The notes: generated by a model not told the origin, from the sequence alone. Positions 50,051 to 58,845 are shown, counted from the stretch's first letter. The stretch is DNA of 64,000 nt from Novosphingobium sp. B1 (GCF_900176395.1 NZ_FWXL01000010.1:1-64000); one strand, 5' to 3'. Program-made: numbers and translations.

Positions 50051-50857
50051 TCAGTCCTCCACGTTCGGGCTGAAGCGTGCGGGCCGGTTGGCCGGCGACG
50101 ACGAGGCGATCCGCTGTCCGGCAGGCGATGCCGCCGCGACGGGAGTCGACACAGGCGTCGGCGCCGGCGCGGCCGGCCTTGTGGCGGCGAGCGGGCGATC
50201 GCCCTTGGCCTTGGCTCGCGCGGCAGCGACGGCGCCGACGGTCGGCGCGGCCGCGCTCGCAGGAGGCGCGGCTACCGGCGTCGTATCCGCGGCCAAGCGC
50301 TCTGCAGTCGCCCGCTCGTTGGCCGTCACGGCGTCGATCGGCGCACCGAGCTGCGATAGGATCTCGGGGCTGACGTTGAGCGTGGTTGAGGCGGCGAGGC
50401 CCGGGCCATGGCCGTTGGTGGCGGCGACCCACTGGCTACTGTCGACCACCGCCTGCACGACGCTTGTCTCGTGATACCGGCCGGCGCCGTCGGTATGCGC
50501 CGGGAAGACGATACGAAGGACCTTCTGCGGCCGAACCCCCACCGTGCCGGTCGCGGCGATCGCGACGCTCTCCGGCGCGGAGCGGACGGGTGCCCGCTGG
50601 TATTGCACCGCAGGCCGGAAGCTGGTGTCGCCGGTGATCTCGGCCAGCGCCTTATCGTCGATCACGGTCGCCGGGGCGCAGCTGCCGCCTGCCGGCGCGC
50701 CGCAACCGAACTTGCCCGAGATGTTGGTGCCGAACGTGGTGCAGCTGGTCATTGCCAAGCCGGCGACAGCGAGCGCGACGCTCGTCATCAGCCGAGTGCG
50801 GCGGGGACGCAGCGTCGGCACGGGACCTGCCGGCAGATAGATGACATCGCTCTTCAC
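50051..50857 (-). CDS. traV: Outer-membrane lipoprotein TraV
   Basis: 268 residues from the GTG at 50857, which forms a GTGA overlap with the dsbC stop and has GGGAG upstream. Lipobox LAMTSC (Cys about residue 39) follows a hydrophobic run; the Cys motif FGCGAPAGGSC matches TraV. The C-terminal third is Ala/Pro-rich. It anchors the outer-membrane core with TraK and TraB. Confidence 0.85.
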   Translation of the reverse strand: MKSDVIYLPAGPVPTLRPRRTRLMTSVALAVAGLAMTSCTTFGTNISGKFGCGAPAGGSCAPATVIDDKALAEITGDTSFRPAVQYQRAPVRSAPESVAIAATGTVGVRPQKVLRIVFPAHTDGAGRYHETSVVQAVVDSSQWVAATNGHGPGLAASTTLNVSPEILSQLGAPIDAVTANERATAERLAADTTPVAAPPASAAAPTVGAVAAARAKAKGDRPLAATRPAAPAPTPVSTPVAAASPAGQRIASSSPANRPARFSPNVED

Positions 50858-51669
50858 GACCTGGCTCCCTTCAACCATGCTTCGAGCTGCGGCTTCGGTT
50901 TGAAGCCTTCCATCACGGCGCCGTCAGAGCGGACGATGACCGGCGTGCCGTTGAGCCCGTGGGCCTTGGCGAACGCCTCGTTCTCATCGAGCCCGCTGGT
51001 GTCGCACTTTGGGCCGGTGCGGATCTCGTCCTGCGCATACGCGGCGCGCACCGCTGCATGCTTGTCGCGCGCGCACAGCACGAGGTCGGCGACCTCGCGG
51101 CTGCCGAGGACCGAGATCGGTCGCTCGATCACCGTGACGTTCATCGTCTCGAGCGACTGGCTGAGCGCGCGGCAATACCCGCAGTGGAAGTCCGAGAAGA
51201 CGGTCACTGTCTGCGACCCCGAACCCCAAACGATCGCACCCTTCTTCGACAGCCGCGAAAGGTCGAGGCGTTGCGGGGACGCCGCCTGGGTCACCCGCGT
51301 GCCTGCGCCCACCGATGGCGGCGCGGCGTCGGGAGCATCGGCCGCGCTGTTCGCCTTCGCTGCACCGCCCACCAGCATGTCTGGGTTGAGCGCCAGCAAC
51401 CTCGCGGCGGTGAGGTCCTGGCGCGTCTGCATGTCGTAGACGCGTCCGATGACGAGGAAGCGCGCGGACTTGTCGACGTAGAAGAGGTTCGAGCCGGCCA
51501 CGACCTCGCACAGGCCGTCCACCTTGGAGCAGTCGACCGAGGTCACCTGCGTCTTGGGCAGTCGCTTCGTCAGCGCGGCCTTGACGATCTCGCCGTCCGG
51601 GGCCGCTGCGCTCCCGGTGAGAAGCGCCGCCATCGCTGCCAGCGTTACCGATCCCAAACCCTGCATCAT
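50854..51669 (-). CDS. DsbC-like disulfide isomerase of the T4SS
   Basis: 271 residues starting MMQGLGSVTLAAMAALLTGS (signal peptide). A DsbC N-terminal dimerisation domain (TSVDCSKVDGLCEVVAGSNL) and a thioredoxin fold with VFSDFHCGYCRALSQSLETM (CGYC as in E. coli DsbC) and NGTPVIV (cis-Pro) are complete. It probably folds the Cys-rich TraN and TraU. Overlaps traV by 4 bases. Confidence 0.92.
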   Translation of the reverse strand: MMQGLGSVTLAAMAALLTGSAAAPDGEIVKAALTKRLPKTQVTSVDCSKVDGLCEVVAGSNLFYVDKSARFLVIGRVYDMQTRQDLTAARLLALNPDMLVGGAAKANSAADAPDAAPPSVGAGTRVTQAASPQRLDLSRLSKKGAIVWGSGSQTVTVFSDFHCGYCRALSQSLETMNVTVIERPISVLGSREVADLVLCARDKHAAVRAAYAQDEIRTGPKCDTSGLDENEAFAKAHGLNGTPVIVRSDGAVMEGFKPKPQLEAWLKGARS

Positions 51670-51704
51670 AACTCTTCCCGCCTTTCCGACCTGGTCGAGG
51701 CCGA

Positions 51705-53033
51705 TCAATTCTGGATGAAGACGCCCTCGAGGAAGACGATCTCGACATCGATGCCGGTGGGCATCTCGATGATCGGCTGATATTGCTCGGCACGCTCGAT
51801 CAGGTACTTGCTGACCATGTCGCCGGCCTCTGCGACACCATTGCCGATGCCACCGGTCGCCAGTTCGCCGACGCCGAGCATCTGGCGCTTGCCGTTGACG
51901 GTGATGTTCGAGCCAAGGAGCGAGGAGTTGGCGTTCGCCGCGAAGCCGCGGCCGATGCCACCTGCGACGCCGGCGAGGAACGCCTGCCCGACGAGGCCAC
52001 CCTCGCGGCTTACGACGCGACCGCGGACACCCGTCTTGCCGGCGAAGCTGATAAAGCCCTTCACGTCGGACACCGCGTAGCGGCCGTTCGACTGCGGGCA
52101 CGTCATCCGCTGCAGCTTGACGTAGACCTTCTCGGACGAGAGGTCGCCGCGCGCCGCGCCGTTGATGAGACAGCCTTCGATCCGCGTCGTGAGCAGCTTG
52201 CCGTCCCGGTAGACCGACCGCGCGGGCCCGGTGATGCGCAGCACCACGGGAAGCGGGTCCGACTGCGACTGGACACCGGCCGAAGCGTCGACACCCACGA
52301 TGACCTTGGCCTTCGCGATCGAGTTGGGCGGCAGGTAGTTGGGGCTATCCGTGTAGCTTGTCGTGCCTCCCGAGATCCGCGTGGCGGTGCCGGCGGGACC
52401 GCCCTCGAACGAGACGAGCTTGATCTGGCGCGAGGCGACGGCAGCCGCGGCCGCTTCACCCGCCGTCATCGGTCCCCCTGCCCCGCCCGGCCCGCGGTAA
52501 TTCGGCTGCGCCGCGCCGTACATCTGGGTCGGCAGGGGTGCAGGCGCGGGCGTGCTCGAGCGGTCCGAGAGCTGCTTGCGCAGCTGATCGTTCTCCTGCT
52601 GATAGGCGCTCATGACGCGCTGGCCGTCCGAGGCCATTGACTGGTTCTGGCCCTGCAGTGCCGCGACCTGCTCTTGGAGCGCCCGCATCTGCGCGGCCTG
52701 GCCGTCGACCGACTTCAGCTGGTTGTTGATCGACTGCATCTGCGCCTCGGACGAGGCCTGCCATTCGCGCTGCGACATGTTGCGATTGACCATGTCGTCG
52801 GTCGCGATCGTCACGTCCTTGCCGTCGGTCGGCGCGATGGCGGCCTTACCCGACGGCTTGAGAATGTACCAACCGCCGAGCAGCACGATGAAGCCGGCGA
52901 TGACGGCCAGCCACATGGTCTGCTTCTTCCGCACGGCATCGTTGCCGGCCATCATGCCGGTGTCGTCGCCCTCCTCGGGCTCGGCATCGAGCTGCTTGGC
53001 CTTGTTACGATTGAAGATGTCCCTGAGGCTCAT
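51705..53033 (-). CDS. traB: T4SS core protein TraB
   Basis: 442 residues, VirB10-like: one N-terminal membrane helix (TMWLAVIAGFIVLLGGWYIL), a coiled coil (EAQMQSINNQLKSVDGQAAQ onward), a Pro-rich linker and a C-terminal beta-barrel domain (SFISFAGKTGVRGRVVSREG, AFLAGVAGGIGRGFAANANS). It spans both membranes and overlaps traK by 4 bases. Confidence 0.93.
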   Translation of the reverse strand: MSLRDIFNRNKAKQLDAEPEEGDDTGMMAGNDAVRKKQTMWLAVIAGFIVLLGGWYILKPSGKAAIAPTDGKDVTIATDDMVNRNMSQREWQASSEAQMQSINNQLKSVDGQAAQMRALQEQVAALQGQNQSMASDGQRVMSAYQQENDQLRKQLSDRSSTPAPAPLPTQMYGAAQPNYRGPGGAGGPMTAGEAAAAAVASRQIKLVSFEGGPAGTATRISGGTTSYTDSPNYLPPNSIAKAKVIVGVDASAGVQSQSDPLPVVLRITGPARSVYRDGKLLTTRIEGCLINGAARGDLSSEKVYVKLQRMTCPQSNGRYAVSDVKGFISFAGKTGVRGRVVSREGGLVGQAFLAGVAGGIGRGFAANANSSLLGSNITVNGKRQMLGVGELATGGIGNGVAEAGDMVSKYLIERAEQYQPIIEMPTGIDVEIVFLEGVFIQN

Positions 53034-53842
53034 GGCCGCACTCCGTTGGCGAGGCCCGAAGGCGTGACGATGTAGACGGTGGTGGCTTCGCCGGGCTTGA
53101 GGTCAGGGTGCGGCACCGAGACCGCGATCGCGTTCGACGGCGCGATCGTGCCTTCGCCGAGCGACACCGGCGCCTTGCCGGTGTTCTGGATCCGCAGCAC
53201 GCGACCGGCGATCTGCGCCCCGCGATATTCCGAGATCATCTGCACCTTGAGGGTGCCGATCATCACGGCTGACATGGAGGCGGGCCGGATCTCGAACCCG
53301 TCGATGTTCGCGTTCTCGTACATCGCCTGAACGAGGTTCGCCGACGCCTCCTGCGGCGTCGCGGCAGCGGATGCGACCTGCGTCTGCTTCTCCGCCTCGA
53401 CGTCCTTGTTCTCGACGAATACCTGCTGCGCGTCGTCGCCGGCCAACCTGCAGGCAAACTTATAGACGTACCCCTTGGCGGTCGTGCCGAAGAACGACAC
53501 CGTGGCGCGCGAGTAGCCCTCCGGCACCGAGACGTAGATATCGCCGCGGTTTGGCTCGTTGACGACCGTGAAGTCCTCGCTGTCGACGCCGGTCGTGAGC
53601 TTGGAGACGCTGGCGAAGCGATCGTCCTTGAGGCTGACCCGCGTCAGCCCGGACTTCGACATCGTGCAGGCGACCTCGCTGTTGTCGCGTGCGAGAACGT
53701 GCTCGTCGGCGAAAGCGGGCGCCGCGAGCGCGACCCCGCCGACCACGATCATGCAACCGCCGATCAGGCGCGAGAGGTGGCACCAGCGCGTGGTGACCGC
53801 CCCGCCAGCGCCGATCAGGCTATAGGCAAGCAGAGGGCTCAT
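53030..53842 (-). CDS. traK: T4SS core protein TraK
   Basis: 270 residues: long signal region (LIGGCMIVVGGVALAAPAFA), then VirB9-like beta domains. ISEYRGAQIAGRVLRIQNTG and LKPGEATTVYIVTPSG are typical of TraK C-termini. It is the secretin-like periplasmic part of the core complex with TraV and TraB. ATGA overlap with traE. Confidence 0.92.
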   Translation of the reverse strand: MSPLLAYSLIGAGGAVTTRWCHLSRLIGGCMIVVGGVALAAPAFADEHVLARDNSEVACTMSKSGLTRVSLKDDRFASVSKLTTGVDSEDFTVVNEPNRGDIYVSVPEGYSRATVSFFGTTAKGYVYKFACRLAGDDAQQVFVENKDVEAEKQTQVASAAATPQEASANLVQAMYENANIDGFEIRPASMSAVMIGTLKVQMISEYRGAQIAGRVLRIQNTGKAPVSLGEGTIAPSNAIAVSVPHPDLKPGEATTVYIVTPSGLANGVRP

Positions 53843-54423
53843 GACGCGTCTCCGGGTGCGGCGCCGTCCTTGTCGGCCTTGCTCACCATCCCGAAGCCTT
53901 TCAGCTGCAGAGACAGGCCACGGTACGCCCAGTTGAAGCGGAAGGTTTTCGGCTCGGCGGTGACCGACTTCGAGCCGACGACCGTGTGGAGGGTGCCGCT
54001 CACCTCAGAGGTCAGAGCCTCAGGGTCGACCTTCATGCCGGTGAGCGTGAAATACTGGCTGATTGTGGAGCCGTTCTGCTCGTTGACGATCTTCATAAGA
54101 TCGCGCTTGAGCGCGCCGTGGCTCTCCGGCGTGGCGATCGCGAGGATCGAGTCCATCCAGTATTGAAGGTTCTCGGGCGACCGGTTGAGCGTCATCAGCG
54201 CTGTGTCGCGCGTGACCATCTCGAGGTAGTCCCGGCTGACACCGCTCGAAGAGAGCGTCAGCGGCGTGCGCACGATCGGCTGCAGCACGATCTCGCGGTC
54301 GCGCGTGGCGCCGACCAGGAACAGCAGGACAACGAGACCTGCCAGCACCAGCGCCACGATGCCGAGCATGTTGCGCTGCTTGATGACCCGCTGCGACTGC
54401 GCGAGGCCGACACTGTAATCCAT
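53839..54423 (-). CDS. traE: Conjugal transfer protein TraE
   Basis: 194 residues with one N-terminal membrane helix (NMLGIVALVLAGLVVLLFLV). VSRDYLEMVTRDTALMTLNR, SPENLQYWMDSILAIATPES and VVGSKSVTAEPKTFRFNWAY are TraE/VirB5-8-like landmarks. Starts directly after the traL stop. Confidence 0.94.
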   Translation of the reverse strand: MDYSVGLAQSQRVIKQRNMLGIVALVLAGLVVLLFLVGATRDREIVLQPIVRTPLTLSSSGVSRDYLEMVTRDTALMTLNRSPENLQYWMDSILAIATPESHGALKRDLMKIVNEQNGSTISQYFTLTGMKVDPEALTSEVSGTLHTVVGSKSVTAEPKTFRFNWAYRGLSLQLKGFGMVSKADKDGAAPGDAS

Positions 54424-54708
54424 TTAGCCCACCATCACGCGAAGGTGAGAGGGCGGCGTCGCCTTCAGACCGGTAAAGCTCGACGGCAGATGCCAGTAGG
54501 CCATGTGGAGAATCCACGACGAGGCTTTCCCGGCTTTGAGTTTCCGAAACCCCCACCACCCGAGCAACGAGACCACCAACCCGATCACGACGTGCTGCGA
54601 GAGGATGCCCCACACGAAGGGGATCGCCATCGCGAGGAACTCGTCCAGCGTCCAGAAGCCGATCAGCTCCGGGTCGTCGAGATGCGAGGGGATGGAATAC
54701 CGGTCCAT
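54424..54708 (-). CDS. traL: Conjugal transfer protein TraL
   Basis: 94 residues beginning MDRYSIPSHLDDPELIGFWT, then two hydrophobic segments (LDEFLAMAIPFVWGILSQHV and IGLVVSLLGWWGFRK) and YWHLPSSFTGLKATPPSHLR, the TraL family pattern. Inner-membrane pilus assembly protein, 39 bases after traA. Confidence 0.94.
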   Translation of the reverse strand: MDRYSIPSHLDDPELIGFWTLDEFLAMAIPFVWGILSQHVVIGLVVSLLGWWGFRKLKAGKASSWILHMAYWHLPSSFTGLKATPPSHLRVMVG

Positions 54709-54747
54709 AAGCTAAGCCGCCCTCCCAGCGGTTGATCCAGCCGCGCC

Positions 54748-55071
54748 TCAGATCGTCGCAGTGACGGTCGAGGTGACGATCGGAATGCCGGTGCCGGCGC
54801 CGACGCCGACCGCGACCGGGACGGCCACCTGGCCGAGGCTGAAGCGACCCGACGCGAGCGCGACGATGCCGCCGGCGAGGCTCATCACGGTGATGATCTT
54901 GCCGCCCGAGCCCTCGAGGAAGTCCGTGAACTTCGTCAGCGCGGTATTGAACGTCGTGTCGGTGCCGGCGAACGCCGCCGACGCGCCCAGCACCATCACC
55001 ATGGCGATGATTGCCAGGCCGAGAAGGACGGCGTTGGTACGACCCCCCTTCGGCATCGCAAGTGCAGACAT
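54748..55071 (-). CDS. traA: Conjugative pilin TraA
   Basis: 107 residues. A long basic leader (MSALAMPKGGRTNAVLLGLA) with cleavage expected after AAFA, leaving about 72 residues, close to the 70 of F-pilin. Two hydrophobic helices (GGKIITVMSLAGGIVALASG and GQVAVPVAVGVGAGTGIPIV) with a short polar turn complete the fold. First gene of the leftward tra operon. Confidence 0.88.
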   Translation of the reverse strand: MSALAMPKGGRTNAVLLGLAIIAMVMVLGASAAFAGTDTTFNTALTKFTDFLEGSGGKIITVMSLAGGIVALASGRFSLGQVAVPVAVGVGAGTGIPIVTSTVTATI

Positions 55072-55137
55072 GCTCTTTCCCCTTGATAGACGAAGCGAAT
55101 TGCTGCGCCGTCTTCAAAAGGAACCAAATCACAAGCA

Positions 55138-55280
55138 TTGAACAGAGGAAAAAAGTTACCCTGTTTGTGACCCCGATTGTAACATCTTGCTCGCGGCCCA
55201 TGTGCGATGGCGAGATCGAGCCGAAACGGAGCAATCTCGCGACGGCCCCATCAACAGGGTAAAAAAATTCCCCTGTTTAC
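55138..55280. promoter_or_regulatory. traA upstream region with repeated operator-like boxes
   Basis: TTACCCTGTT (55156-55165) and its complement AACAGGGTAA (55253-55262), plus CCCCTGTTTAC (about 55270-55280) and AACAGAGGAA (55141-55150), form two inverted pairs around the likely tra promoter, between traA (55071) and the rightward regulatory genes. This is probably the operator of the tra regulator. Confidence 0.55.
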
Positions 55281-55393
55281 TTACCGCGGACTTTGTGGAG
55301 CTATCCGCCTGGCCTCCGTGGAGGCGCCAACAGAATATGGATCACCGCGTATCGGGTATGGCGTATCCGTCGGGGGAAGGAATATGGTCGCCT

Positions 55394-55777
55394 ATGTCCC
55401 AGGTGATCTACACTTTCACGTTCGATAAATCGGTGTTCCGGCTCGCGAGTCATGCCATCCGAATCCATTCGCATCACACGCTCGCGTTCGAGAGCGTGTC
55501 GGCTACGGCGTTGAAAGGAATGGAGATATTCCTAGGCGCGGAGAACCCGGAAGCTCTGGTTGCCGAGGCGGCGAAGCTCGATCTACCAGGCGACGTCCGG
55601 GTGACGTTGCGCATACCCTTGAGCCAAAAGCCCACGTTTCAGCACGCTCGTGACCTAGCGATGCAATACACGGATCATCCCGTTCCAACTCGGCTCGCCT
55701 TCATAATAGCGCTGCTCGCCGTATTTCACGGAACGTTTAGCGATTGTTCACAGATTCCTGCCGACGCCATCGATTGA
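55394..55777 (+). CDS. Hypothetical protein divergent from traA
   Basis: 127 residues from MSQVIYTFTFDKSVFRLASH; in-frame starts at 55358 and 55337 would lengthen it, and none has an ideal ribosome site. Alternating strands and a helix near residues 60-80 (NPEALVAEAAKLDLPG) are seen, and the C-terminus has a hydrophobic stretch (LAFIIALLAVFHGTF). No family is recognised. Position suggests a transfer-region regulator or entry gene. Confidence 0.45.
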   Translation: MSQVIYTFTFDKSVFRLASHAIRIHSHHTLAFESVSATALKGMEIFLGAENPEALVAEAAKLDLPGDVRVTLRIPLSQKPTFQHARDLAMQYTDHPVPTRLAFIIALLAVFHGTFSDCSQIPADAID

Positions 55778-55824
55778 CAAATAGCGAGAATACCGGAGTA
55801 TTGCGGCCGTAAGGGGGTCGCATC

Positions 55825-56223
55825 ATGTACCACCAAGGCAAGGCGTTCGCCGTAAGCGCCGACAGACAGCGAGGCTTTCTCACGCTATTCCGCGAGGAAT
55901 GGAGGCGTCGGGGGCTGACGAATCCGCAGGTGGCCTCACGGCTCGGGCGCAGCCTCAGCCTGGTCGTGAAGATCAAAGCTGGACGGACGCCGCTTACTGG
56001 CCATCTCATCGATCAGCTTGCGGAGATACTCGAGATCGATGTCGTCGGTGCATTCTTCGCCGTCGATATCCTCAACGAACCGATGATCTATTTCGACCCA
56101 GTCTTTCTGCAGTCGCTGAACAAGACGATGGTCCTCTATGAGGACATGCTTACCGCCTATCGAGCTCAACAGGACACGTCCGAGCACGACGAGGGCATCA
56201 CTCTCGATCAGACAGCCGGGTGA
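55825..56223 (+). CDS. XRE-like helix-turn-helix regulator
   Basis: 132 residues. FREEWRRRGLTNPQVASRLG and RSLSLVVKIKAGRTPLTGHL form an XRE/Cro-type HTH, followed by a helical C-terminal part ending in an acidic tail (DTSEHDEGITLDQTAG). It lies between the traA promoter and the RHH gene and is the best candidate for the protein that binds the boxes at 55138-55280. Confidence 0.6.
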   Translation: MYHQGKAFAVSADRQRGFLTLFREEWRRRGLTNPQVASRLGRSLSLVVKIKAGRTPLTGHLIDQLAEILEIDVVGAFFAVDILNEPMIYFDPVFLQSLNKTMVLYEDMLTAYRAQQDTSEHDEGITLDQTAG

Positions 56224-56320
56224 TCGCTGCAGCGTTTGCCTTGCAGACCAGCGCGACCTCGTTTCGTCATGCCGAAGCCATATTGCACCTCGCCTGATGC
56301 TAGCAGATTGTCGTCCGCTT

Positions 56321-56671
56321 ATGACGAACGACGAGCAGCCCATAAAACGCAGCACCCGGTCCATGCGGCTGAAGAAGCAGCGCGAGGATCAAGCCGGCTA
56401 TCGTCGATCGACGATCGCGTTGTCACCTGTGGCGGTGGCCATTGCAGAGCGGCTGCAGCAGCGACTTCAACTCTCCTCTCGCGAAGCCGTGATCAATGCC
56501 GTGCTCGAGCGCATCGAGAGCGACAGGTACATCAAGTACGAGTTTTTGGGCTCAGAGGGATTTCGATCGCCGCCAACCGCGCACCTGCCGACAAATCGAG
56601 ACACCGAGAATGCCGGCAGCGGCATAGACCCACAGGATCATTCGGTGACCGCCACGGAGTCGGACCGATAG
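56321..56671 (+). CDS. Ribbon-helix-helix protein, possible relaxosome/TraY-like
   Basis: 116 residues. Basic start (QPIKRSTRSMRLKKQREDQA), then YRRSTIALSPVAVAIAERLQ and RLQLSSREAVINAVLERIES, a ribbon-helix-helix pattern. In F, RHH proteins TraY and TraM bind oriT next to traA, so a similar accessory role is plausible. No oriT could be pinned down. Confidence 0.5.
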   Translation: MTNDEQPIKRSTRSMRLKKQREDQAGYRRSTIALSPVAVAIAERLQQRLQLSSREAVINAVLERIESDRYIKYEFLGSEGFRSPPTAHLPTNRDTENAGSGIDPQDHSVTATESDR

Positions 56672-56745
56672 CAGTTGGGGCCGCGGATAGGTCGCGTAGC
56701 CGCCGGCGAGCTAAGAAAGCCCTCGACCAGCGATCAGCGCCGCGA

Positions 56746-57294
56746 TCATTTCCCTGGAAAATGGCGGTAGAAGGTCGACAGCGATACGCCGATCGCACCG
56801 GCGATCTCGCGTGGTGTCATCTGTGTCTTCAGCAGGCTCTCGGCCGCATTCCGACGATCGTCGGTCATGACCGACTTACGGCCGCCAAAGCGACCGCGAC
56901 GCCTGGCTACTTCAAGCGCCGCGGTGGTGCGCTCCTTGACCAGCTCGCGCTCCATCTGCGCCATGGCGGCGAGGATGTTGAAGACGAGCCTGCCGGCAGT
57001 GCCGGAGGTATCGATCCCATCCGTGATCGAGCGCAAGCCGATGCCCTTCTCCTCGAGCTCGGCTGCGAGATCGACCAGACCCTTCATCGTTCGGCCCAGC
57101 CGATCCAGCTTCCAGACGACCAGAACATCGCCGGCGCGCGCGTAGCTGATGGCCTCGACCAGCCCGGGGCGACTGATCTTCGCGCCGCTGGCCTTGTCGG
57201 AAAAGCAGCGCTCACACCCGGCCTGGCGCAGCGCATCGAGCTGCAGGGTCAGATCCTGTTCGGGCGTCGATACGCGCGCGTACCCGATCAGCAT
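56746..57294 (-). CDS. Serine recombinase (resolvase/invertase family)
   Basis: 182 residues. IGYARVSTPEQDLTLQLDAL carries the catalytic Ser, VLVVWKLDRLGRTMKGLVDL and MAQMERELVKERTTAALEVA the conserved core, and MTPREIAGAIGVSLSTFYRH a Hin-like HTH. No transposase is adjacent, so it may resolve plasmid multimers. A 16-bp near-perfect inverted repeat (57301-57362) sits directly upstream and may be its res site or operator. Confidence 0.85.
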   Translation of the reverse strand: MLIGYARVSTPEQDLTLQLDALRQAGCERCFSDKASGAKISRPGLVEAISYARAGDVLVVWKLDRLGRTMKGLVDLAAELEEKGIGLRSITDGIDTSGTAGRLVFNILAAMAQMERELVKERTTAALEVARRRGRFGGRKSVMTDDRRNAAESLLKTQMTPREIAGAIGVSLSTFYRHFPGK

Positions 57295-57300
57295 CGATTT

Positions 57301-57362
57301 TTCTCAAAACTCATCGACAAGGCTCATCGATCGGGATTACAATTGGCGATGGGTTTTGAGAA
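57301..57362. repeat. Inverted repeat upstream of the serine recombinase
   Basis: TTCTCAAAACTCATCG (57301-57316) and CGATGGGTTTTGAGAA (57347-57362) pair with one mismatch in 16, separated by 30 bases. This is a candidate res subsite pair or recombination end. Confidence 0.6.
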
Positions 57363-57477
57363 GTCATATTCCGCAGCCGGCCTCTCGGCCGATCGCGCCG
57401 GGCGACCCATTCCCATGGTGCCTCGTCAAAATAGGTCGTTTGCGACGAAGCCGACCAACCCCGGTGCGGGTCTCGTA

Positions 57478-57636
57478 GGCGTAGTCGATAGTACGAAGTT
57501 GGACCGAACTGGCAGGCACCCTCCCCTCGGAAGGCTGCGTTTTCCGCCCGAAACCCGCCTGAAGTTCGTGGTATCGCCTACGCCTCACCCCATGACCGGC
57601 CTTACGGGTCGACCGGCTCGTGGTATCGCCTACGCC
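57478..57636. repeat. Iterons upstream of repA
   Basis: Three copies of the iteron family GCGTAGTCGATACCACGAA: a degenerate direct copy at 57478-57500 and two inverted copies (TTCGTGGTATCGCCTACGCC) at 57565-57584 and 57618-57636. Inverted copies before a rep gene usually serve autorepression. Confidence 0.8.
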
Positions 57637-57694
57637 TATGGTGTCGCCGCGGTTCGGACGCGCGTGAGCCGACTGGATGACGACGGAGTTGGTC

Positions 57695-58633
57695 ATGCCG
57701 AAGAGTAAGGCGGCCGAACCAGGCCTGTCGAAAGATCGGGCGCCGGCCGGCACTGCCAAAGACGCAGTGGTTCCGATGCAGGGCGACCTCTTCTCCATGG
57801 ACAGCCCACTACGCGGTGGTGTTCATGGCGAGCTATCGCTGATGGCATACCCCTTCTTCGCCCTTACGAAGCAGGCATGGATGAAGCCGCTTGCCTACAG
57901 CACCGGCGAGATCAGTATCGAGGTGCAGCCTGGCCATAAGGGTGTCGCCAACATCTACGATAAAGAGGTTATCCTCTACATCGCCAGCCTTATGGCTGCG
58001 AAGATCGAGAACGGCGAGCCAGTAAGCCAAAACTTCCAGTTCACTGCCAATGACTTCTTCCGGGTCACCGGCGCTACACCGTCATCCAACGCGTACACAA
58101 GATTGTACGAGGCATTGGAACGACTGCAGAGCACGCAGATCAAGACTGACATCGAGACTGGTGGCGAGGGCGAAGCGGGATTCTTCTCCTGGGTCGAGAC
58201 TGCCCGCCTTCAATATACCAAGACGCGAACCGGCGAGCGCAGGCTCAAGGCCGTGAATGTTCGTCTGTGCGATTGGCTGTTCCGGGCGATCCTCAAGGAT
58301 CGAAGTGTCATGCAATACGCACCCAGCTACTTCCAGCTGAGCCCGATCAACCGTCGGCTCTATGAAGTCGCTTGCTTCCTGCGCTTCTCCGGCGTGACGT
58401 CGATAAGGTTGGGTGATCTACAACACCAGATCGGCCATCAAAGCCTGACCCGGCTCTTCAAGCCTTACGTTGTCGAGGCTGCAAACGGCACAGTCCCGGG
58501 CTTCGAGTTTTCTATCCAGGCGGCCGAAGGCGCCTCAAAAAGCAGCAAGGTCTCGGACGAGGTTGTTGTCATTCGCGAGGTTCCGACTGTCCTGGCGCCG
58601 ATGAAGCGATCGAAAGCTGCTTCCGAGAACTGA
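57695..58633 (+). CDS. repA: Replication initiator RepA (RPA family)
   Basis: 312 residues from the ATG at 57695, which has GGAG six bases upstream; an ATG at 57677 lacks one. LSLMAYPFFALTKQAWMKPL, IEVQPGHKGVANIYDKEVIL and YAPSYFQLSPINRRLYEVAC are signatures of replication initiator protein A (PF10134-type), made of winged-helix domains that bind iterons. Iterons flank the gene on both sides, making this the active replicon of the plasmid. Confidence 0.92.
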   Translation: MPKSKAAEPGLSKDRAPAGTAKDAVVPMQGDLFSMDSPLRGGVHGELSLMAYPFFALTKQAWMKPLAYSTGEISIEVQPGHKGVANIYDKEVILYIASLMAAKIENGEPVSQNFQFTANDFFRVTGATPSSNAYTRLYEALERLQSTQIKTDIETGGEGEAGFFSWVETARLQYTKTRTGERRLKAVNVRLCDWLFRAILKDRSVMQYAPSYFQLSPINRRLYEVACFLRFSGVTSIRLGDLQHQIGHQSLTRLFKPYVVEAANGTVPGFEFSIQAAEGASKSSKVSDEVVVIREVPTVLAPMKRSKAASEN

Positions 58634-58730
58634 TCGGATTTGATCTCGACAGTCGCAGAGGCGACGCATTCCACCCGGCCCACCTTGTCAGCACTGCCGA
58701 CCGCGTCGGAGGCCAACTACCATCCGCTGG

Positions 58731-58845
58731 GGCGTAGCCGATACCACGAACTTTGCCTTGCCGCGTAGTCGATACCACGAACTTATCGCCGCGGGCGTAG
58801 TCGATACCACGAATCTTTTCCGGCGAGCGTAGCCGATACCACGAA
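58731..58845 (+). repeat. oriV iteron array downstream of repA
   Basis: Four direct copies of GCGTAG(T/C)CGATACCACGAA start at 58732, 58763, 58795 and 58827, spaced about 31-32 bases (three helical turns). A further partial ACTCGTGGTTT follows. This is the likely origin of vegetative replication. Confidence 0.85.

Noticed and set aside
55072..57300. oriT next to traA
   Set aside because: Expected from the F plasmid layout, but no nic-like motif or relaxase gene was found, so no site is called.
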